8,172 nucleotides of DNA from Candidatus Omnitrophica bacterium CG02_land_8_20_14_3_00__42_8 (GTDB lineage Bacteria > Omnitrophota > Gorgyraeia > Gorgyraeales > Gorgyraeaceae): NCBI GenBank assembly GCA_002780805.1, contig PEUD01000045.1:1-8172 (forward strand). The letters run 5' to 3'. This document shows, piece after piece, positions 4,897 to 8,172 of the stretch. Every line of letters starts with the position of its first letter. Within the stretch, counting starts at the first letter, position 1. A model generated the notes under the pieces. That model saw nothing but the letters and a program-made list of their open reading frames with translations. It ran no database searches and was not told the DNA's origin. Both the position numbers and the translations under genes were made by a program.

Positions 4897-6495
4897 TTAT
4901 TTATTTTCCTCGTTACCATCATGGGCGGCGCTTAGTTGATGCTGAATCTCATCATTTAAAGGATATAATTTAACGCCCTCTTTTAACACCAAAACAGCAT
5001 CTTCGTGCATTCGAAGATTATTATAAAGCTCGGCCAGATTGGCATAAGCCAATGCATAATTATTTAAAGCGATGCTTTGTTTGTAGCAAGATACGGCCTC
5101 GGGTATTCTCCCTTCCCTGGCATATATAACCCCCAAATTATTATATGCAACATCATAACCCCTGCCAGGACATGCCTTATTAGACGCGATAAATTCTTTC
5201 CTTGCCTCTTCCATCATGCCTCTTCTGAAATATTCAACGCCCAGATTGCAATGCAGCAGAAAACTGTTTGGCTCTTTTTCAACGTCTTTTTGATACAGCG
5301 TAAAAGGGTCATTCCATTCCCTGTTGCGTTCTATTATTCTAAGGGCATAAAATAACATAAGGGACGCCATTATTAACACTGCTGCATATTTAACCCGCCT
5401 TGAAGCAGCGCCGTCTTTAATTTTAAAAAAGGTTATGCTCATCAAGGCCGCAAACCCCATTGATGAAAAATAACCCCAGTGTTCCATGAGCGTTGCATGA
5501 AGAGGTATTATCAGATTGCTGTATGGCGCAAGCCCTATCAAAAACCAGCATGAAAAAAATAAGGCATATTTCCTTGGCTTCAGGAATATATTTATAAGCG
5601 TAAACAGCAATATTAAAAAAGGGGTTCCTAATAATACATAGGCATCTTTGAAACTATGGACAACAAAATGATACTCGCTCTTTAAGACAATAGGCATTAC
5701 AATAAGTTGTATGTAAGTCAATAGAATCCTTGGAAATGTATAAACCCTCTCAATGAAGGCCGCCTCATTTATCAGGGATAAAGTCCTATGAAAAGGGCTG
5801 CCCAAAAATAAAATTCTAAGTCCGCCATAGATAAAAACAATACTTATCAGCGTCAATAATGGAGAAAATGTTTTTCGCATTTCTTTTTTTTCTAAAAATA
5901 TTAAAGTATATATCAACGCTATAAGCGGCAGGAGCAGTGCGCTTTCTTTGGTAAAAATAGACAATATAAAAAGCAAAATACTGCCCAAAAAATAAAACCT
6001 TGAAATCTTGATACCATTTAAAAATAATATAAAACATGCTAATAATAAAAAGCTTGTAATAAGTTCTACCCTTGCTGCTATAAGGGTAACTGCCTCGGCA
6101 TTTACTGGGAATAACGCAAATAATAAACTGGCAAGCCATGCTATCTTTTTTTGTAACCCCAGCTTAATTATAAAAACATAAAATAGCATTGCGTTTAAGA
6201 TATGGAAAATAATACTAAAAAAATGATAGCCCATTGGATTTAGTTTCCAAAAATGGTAATCTGCCATAAAAGAGAGCATATAAAAAGGCCTATAAAAACC
6301 TCCTGCTTCTATGGGGCCGCCAAAAATATTGGTTTTAAAAAGAAAGGTTAAATATTTCCATTGCTTTATTATTGGATTATTAACAATAATTGCCTCTTCG
6401 TCCCAGATAAATGGGTTATGGAGCGAATTGACATAAGGAAGGCCGCCTGCAAGGACTATTGAAATTAATATAATAGCAGTGATATTTTTCTTCAT
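4897..6495 (-). CDS. TMTC-like membrane glycosyltransferase (GT-C fold) with C-terminal TPR repeats
   Basis: This 532-residue protein has many membrane segments over residues 4-385 and three TPR repeats over about 412-514. TMTC/PMT-like landmarks are present in order: NPFIWDEEAIIVNNPII (27-43, acidic loop-1 catalytic-type motif), GFYRPFYML (66-74), FPVNAEAVTLIAARVELI (129-146), FTKESALLLP (181-190), YSNLIIPLHATLMEHWGYFSSMGF (325-348) and ERNREWNDPFTLY (389-401) leading into the TPRs. TMTC-type enzymes use a lipid-phosphate-sugar donor to glycosylate proteins, and the neighbouring GT2 could make that donor. The acceptor and sugar here are unknown. I chose the ATG at 6495: MKKN precedes the first membrane helix, while the upstream ATG at 6549 lies in a repeat and beyond the promoter. 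The gene is paralogous to the one at 7506 onward. Confidence 0.85.
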   Translation of the reverse strand: MKKNITAIILISIVLAGGLPYVNSLHNPFIWDEEAIIVNNPIIKQWKYLTFLFKTNIFGGPIEAGGFYRPFYMLSFMADYHFWKLNPMGYHFFSIIFHILNAMLFYVFIIKLGLQKKIAWLASLLFALFPVNAEAVTLIAARVELITSFLLLACFILFLNGIKISRFYFLGSILLFILSIFTKESALLLPLIALIYTLIFLEKKEMRKTFSPLLTLISIVFIYGGLRILFLGSPFHRTLSLINEAAFIERVYTFPRILLTYIQLIVMPIVLKSEYHFVVHSFKDAYVLLGTPFLILLFTLINIFLKPRKYALFFSCWFLIGLAPYSNLIIPLHATLMEHWGYFSSMGFAALMSITFFKIKDGAASRRVKYAAVLIMASLMLFYALRIIERNREWNDPFTLYQKDVEKEPNSFLLHCNLGVEYFRRGMMEEARKEFIASNKACPGRGYDVAYNNLGVIYAREGRIPEAVSCYKQSIALNNYALAYANLAELYNNLRMHEDAVLVLKEGVKLYPLNDEIQHQLSAAHDGNEENK

Positions 6496-6504
6496 AATAT
6501 AGTA

Positions 6505-6533
6505 ATTATAACCAATTTTTAAACCGATGTCGA
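6505..6533 (-). promoter_or_regulatory. Sigma70-type promoter for the TPR glycosyltransferase, leaderless
   Basis: On the minus strand, TCGACA (6533-6528), a 17-nt spacer and TATAAT (6510-6505) precede the ATG at 6495 by 9 nt. Predicted transcription starts 2-4 nt from the start codon and no Shine-Dalgarno exists. The repeat block begins at 6534, directly against the -35 box. Confidence 0.65.
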
Positions 6534-6624
6534 GCTGATTCGGCAGCATAAGACGGGCAGCATAAGATGCTGCAGCTACATCCAGTATTGTAGCGGCAGA
6601 GCTTGCTCTGCCGCATGCAAGCGC
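6534..6624. repeat. Palindromic repeat block, copy A (between divergent promoters)
   Basis: The block starts GCTGATTCGGCAGCATAAGA (6534-6553). A reverse unit (6556-6580) carries hairpin arms GCAGCAT/ATGCTGC around AAG and ends GCAGCTACA. After an 8-nt linker, TCCAGTAT, a forward unit from 6589 follows. It holds a 22-bp palindrome with arms GCGGCAGAGC/GCTCTGCCGC around TT (6593-6614), then ATGCAAGCGCC. Compared with copy B, it carries an extra, partial copy of GGCAGCATAAGA joined by CG. It fills the gap between the -35 boxes of two divergent genes. Confidence 0.85.
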
Positions 6625-6642
6625 CGCCGTATAGTTATTCTC

Positions 6643-6671
6643 TTGAAAAGCCAGGCCCTTTCAAGTATACT
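6643..6671 (+). promoter_or_regulatory. Sigma70-type promoter for the GT2 gene, leaderless
   Basis: TTGAAA (6643-6648), a 17-nt spacer and TATACT (6666-6671) precede the ATG at 6679 by 7 nt, so the mRNA should start at or next to the A of ATG. No Shine-Dalgarno is present. The TTG within the -35 box could open a longer frame, but that start would lie upstream of the transcript. Confidence 0.7.
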
Positions 6672-6678
6672 GCTTTCT

Positions 6679-7374
6679 ATGAAACTTTCTATTTTGATCC
6701 CAGCTTATAATGAGGAAAAAACAATCGGCCAGGTTATGCAGGAGATAAAATCGCTGGGCCTGTCTTCCTGCGGAATATCCGAGACAGAGATAATACTTAT
6801 CGACGACGGCTCTACCGATAAGACCGTGGAAAAAGCCACAGCAGTAATCCCAGCTGCAAGGGTGATCAGACATGTGAAAAACCAGGGAAAAGGCGCTAGC
6901 TTGATATCTGGCATCGCACATGCCACCGGAGATATAATTATAATCCAGGACGCCGACTTGGAATACAGCCCTTCTTTATACCCCGTTCTTCTAAAACCAA
7001 TAGTAGAAGAAAATGCCAATGTTGTATACGGCTCCAGATTCCTTAGCCAGCCTCATCCTAAAGAAATGAGGATGTCTTATTTTCTGGCTAATCGTTTTGG
7101 AACAAACCTTATAAATATGCTGTGCGGGACATCGCTCACAGATGCAATGACATGCTTTAAGGTCTTCAAAAAAACCACCCTTGATGGAATAAACTTTAGC
7201 TGCAGAGGATTTGGCAGCGACGCTGAGCTGACTGCAAAGGTAGCTAAAAAAGGTTTTAAGATAAAAGAGGTGCCTATTCCCTACAAGGCAAGGACATTTA
7301 AGGAAGGAAAGAAATTTCACCCAATCTGCTCGCTGAACGTCCTATGGGCTATTATCAGATATTCTATTTTTTGA
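6679..7374 (+). CDS. GT2 family glycosyltransferase, DPM1-like (polyprenyl-phosphate hexose synthase)
   Basis: This 231-residue protein is a GT-A-fold family 2 enzyme. It shows ILIPAYNEEKTI (5-16), IIDDGSTD-type nucleotide binding (IDDGSTD 41-47), QDADLEY (90-96) with the metal-binding Asp91/Asp93, GSRF (118-121), TDAMTCFKVFK (154-164), GFGSDAELTAKVAKKGFKIKEVPIPY (177-202) and ARTFKEGKKF (204-213). This set matches dolichyl/undecaprenyl-phosphate mannose or glucose synthases. The end (RYSIF) is short with no C-terminal membrane helices, as in soluble DPM1-type enzymes. It probably transfers a hexose from a nucleotide sugar to polyprenyl phosphate at the inner membrane face, providing donor for the flanking GT-C TPR proteins; that link is inferred from position and family biochemistry. 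The ATG at 6679 is chosen because MKLSILIPAYNEE is the usual start and the promoter overlaps the longer alternative. Confidence 0.88.
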   Translation: MKLSILIPAYNEEKTIGQVMQEIKSLGLSSCGISETEIILIDDGSTDKTVEKATAVIPAARVIRHVKNQGKGASLISGIAHATGDIIIIQDADLEYSPSLYPVLLKPIVEENANVVYGSRFLSQPHPKEMRMSYFLANRFGTNLINMLCGTSLTDAMTCFKVFKKTTLDGINFSCRGFGSDAELTAKVAKKGFKIKEVPIPYKARTFKEGKKFHPICSLNVLWAIIRYSIF

Positions 7375-7382
7375 AAGATGCG

Positions 7383-7486
7383 GCTGATTCGGCAGCATAA
7401 GATGCTGCAGCTACATCCGGTATTGTAGCTGCAGAGCTTGCTCTGCCGCATGCAAGCGCCGCTGTAGCCGCAGCGCCTTGCGCTGC
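7383..7486. repeat. Palindromic repeat block, copy B plus an extra unit
   Basis: The block is nearly identical to 6534-6624 but lacks the 14-nt internal partial duplication. It has a reverse unit (7391-7415) with arms GCAGCAT/ATGCTGC, the linker TCCGGTAT, and a forward unit (7424-7449) with arms GCAGAGC/GCTCTGC, then ATGCAAGCGCC. It is followed by a second forward unit at 7463-7486 identical to 3301-3324, and a CCTTGCTGC tail. It fills the gap between the convergent GT2 and TPR genes. No separate T-tract terminator is visible there, so these hairpins may help end both transcripts. Confidence 0.85.
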
Positions 7487-7505
7487 CCTTGCTGCATTGC
7501 CTAAT

Positions 7506-8172
7506 TTATTCTGAAATACGCCCTATTATTTCCAGAGCAATCTTATTATTCGGTTCTCTTTTTAAAATAAACACTGCCTCTTTTTTCGCCTCATTGAATT
7601 TGCCTTCATCAAAATATATAAGCGCGAGATTTTCATGAGAATAGAGAAAATCATTATCTATCTCCATGCTTCTCTTAAGCTCCTTGACAGCCGCTTCATA
7701 ATCCTTCTTTTTTATATATATGTTGGAGAGATTAAAATGGGGCTGTGGATAATAATCGCCGAGTTCTATTGCCTTTGTATATTCTTTCATCGCATCGTCC
7801 TCTCTCCCAGCATCCGCGTAAGCCATGGCAAGATTATTATGAATCCTTGCTGAATCGGATTTATATTTAATGGTGCTTTCATAAAAGGATATCGGGTCGT
7901 GCCATTCCTTATTTCTCTCAAACGTCCTCCACATATAAAACAGGGTTAACGATATAATCAATACGATTGAGGCCAGCTTAAAACCCCTTCCTTTTTTAAG
8001 CATGCGTTCCAGCGCCCATGATACTGCTATAAAAAAACCTATCGATGGAAGATATAGCCAGTGTTCCAGAAGCAATGCATTTACAGGTATGATATTCGAA
8101 TTCGGTAAAATGAATATCAAAAACCATAGTGTTGAAAACAGTAAAAATCTATGCCTTTTCCTGAGCCAGAAA
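7506..8172 (-). CDS. TMTC-like TPR glycosyltransferase, C-terminal part (cut by window edge)
   Basis: The frame is open to the end of the window, so the N-terminal half is missing here; the TTG at 8120 is an internal Leu, not a start. The visible 222 residues begin with membrane segments. They contain PNSNIIPVNALLLEHWLYLPSIGFF, matching the loop and helix at residues 324-349 of the protein at 4897-6495, then another membrane segment, then FERNKEWHDPISFYES, the hinge that precedes TPRs in this family. Three to four TPR units follow (RIHNNLAMAYADAGREDDAMKEYTKAIEL and two similar repeats), ending GRISE. It is clearly a paralog of the other TPR protein, though diverged. Same-strand paralogs separated by an oppositely oriented GT2 suggest duplication with later insertion or rearrangement. 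Function as for the paralog. Confidence 0.85.
   Translation of the reverse strand, partial: FWLRKRHRFLLFSTLWFLIFILPNSNIIPVNALLLEHWLYLPSIGFFIAVSWALERMLKKGRGFKLASIVLIISLTLFYMWRTFERNKEWHDPISFYESTIKYKSDSARIHNNLAMAYADAGREDDAMKEYTKAIELGDYYPQPHFNLSNIYIKKKDYEAAVKELKRSMEIDNDFLYSHENLALIYFDEGKFNEAKKEAVFILKREPNNKIALEIIGRISE

Noticed and set aside
6496..6549. ATG at 6549 as start of the TPR glycosyltransferase
   Set aside because: It lies in the repeat block and upstream of the predicted transcription start; MKKN at 6495 directly precedes the first membrane helix.
6643..6678. TTG at 6643 as start of the GT2 gene
   Set aside because: That TTG is part of the TTGAAA -35 box, and the GT2 fold normally starts at MKLSILIPAYNEE (6679).
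6534..7486. CRISPR array
   Set aside because: The repeats are palindromic, alternate in orientation, are few, and have no regular unique spacers; no cas genes are present.

Overview
The window reads as a chromosomal fragment of a Gram-negative, uncultured-type bacterium of moderate GC. The evidence is an outer-membrane beta-barrel ending in Phe, an AsmA-like protein, Sec signal peptides and c-di-GMP signalling. The mix of a secreted PEBP protein, an RR-GGDEF-MshEN protein, TMTC-like TPR glycosyltransferases and dense short palindromic repeats recalls candidate phyla such as Omnitrophota. That placement is an inference from style, not a proven assignment.

Layout. (1) 108-452 (+) encodes a small secreted protein of unknown function and converges on a minus-strand envelope group. 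That group reads, in transcription order, beta-barrel protein (2024-3073), AsmA-like protein (1019-1966) and secreted PEBP/YbhB-like protein (465-968), with a perfect 16-bp-arm hairpin at 980-1014. (2) 3096-3297 (+) holds a sigma70-type promoter, a c-di-GMP-I (GEMM-I) riboswitch and an intrinsic terminator. No plus-strand gene follows: the RNA points at the 3' end of 3325-4803 (-), which encodes a degenerate receiver, a GGDDF-variant GGDEF domain and a MshEN/T2SSE_N domain, another possible c-di-GMP binder. (3) 4897-6495 (-) and 7506 to the window edge (-) are paralogous TMTC-like membrane glycosyltransferases with TPR tails. Between them, on the plus strand, lies a DPM1-like GT2 (6679-7374) that probably makes the polyprenyl-phosphate-sugar donor used by such GT-C enzymes.

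Two themes cut across the window. First, a family of inverted, hairpin-forming repeats (core TGTAGC-N-GCAG) fills intergenic gaps, flanks the GT2 gene as near-identical direct copies, and supplies the last codons of the GGDEF gene. Second, three genes (GGDEF, TPR glycosyltransferase, GT2) have good -35/-10 boxes so close to their ATG that their mRNAs should be leaderless or nearly so; the barrel gene and the small secreted gene instead have clear Shine-Dalgarno sites.

The most interesting element is the orphan c-di-GMP riboswitch. Its first 13 predicted nucleotides can pair with the 3' arm of its terminator, giving a complete switch, yet the only thing downstream is the antisense of a c-di-GMP-type signalling gene.
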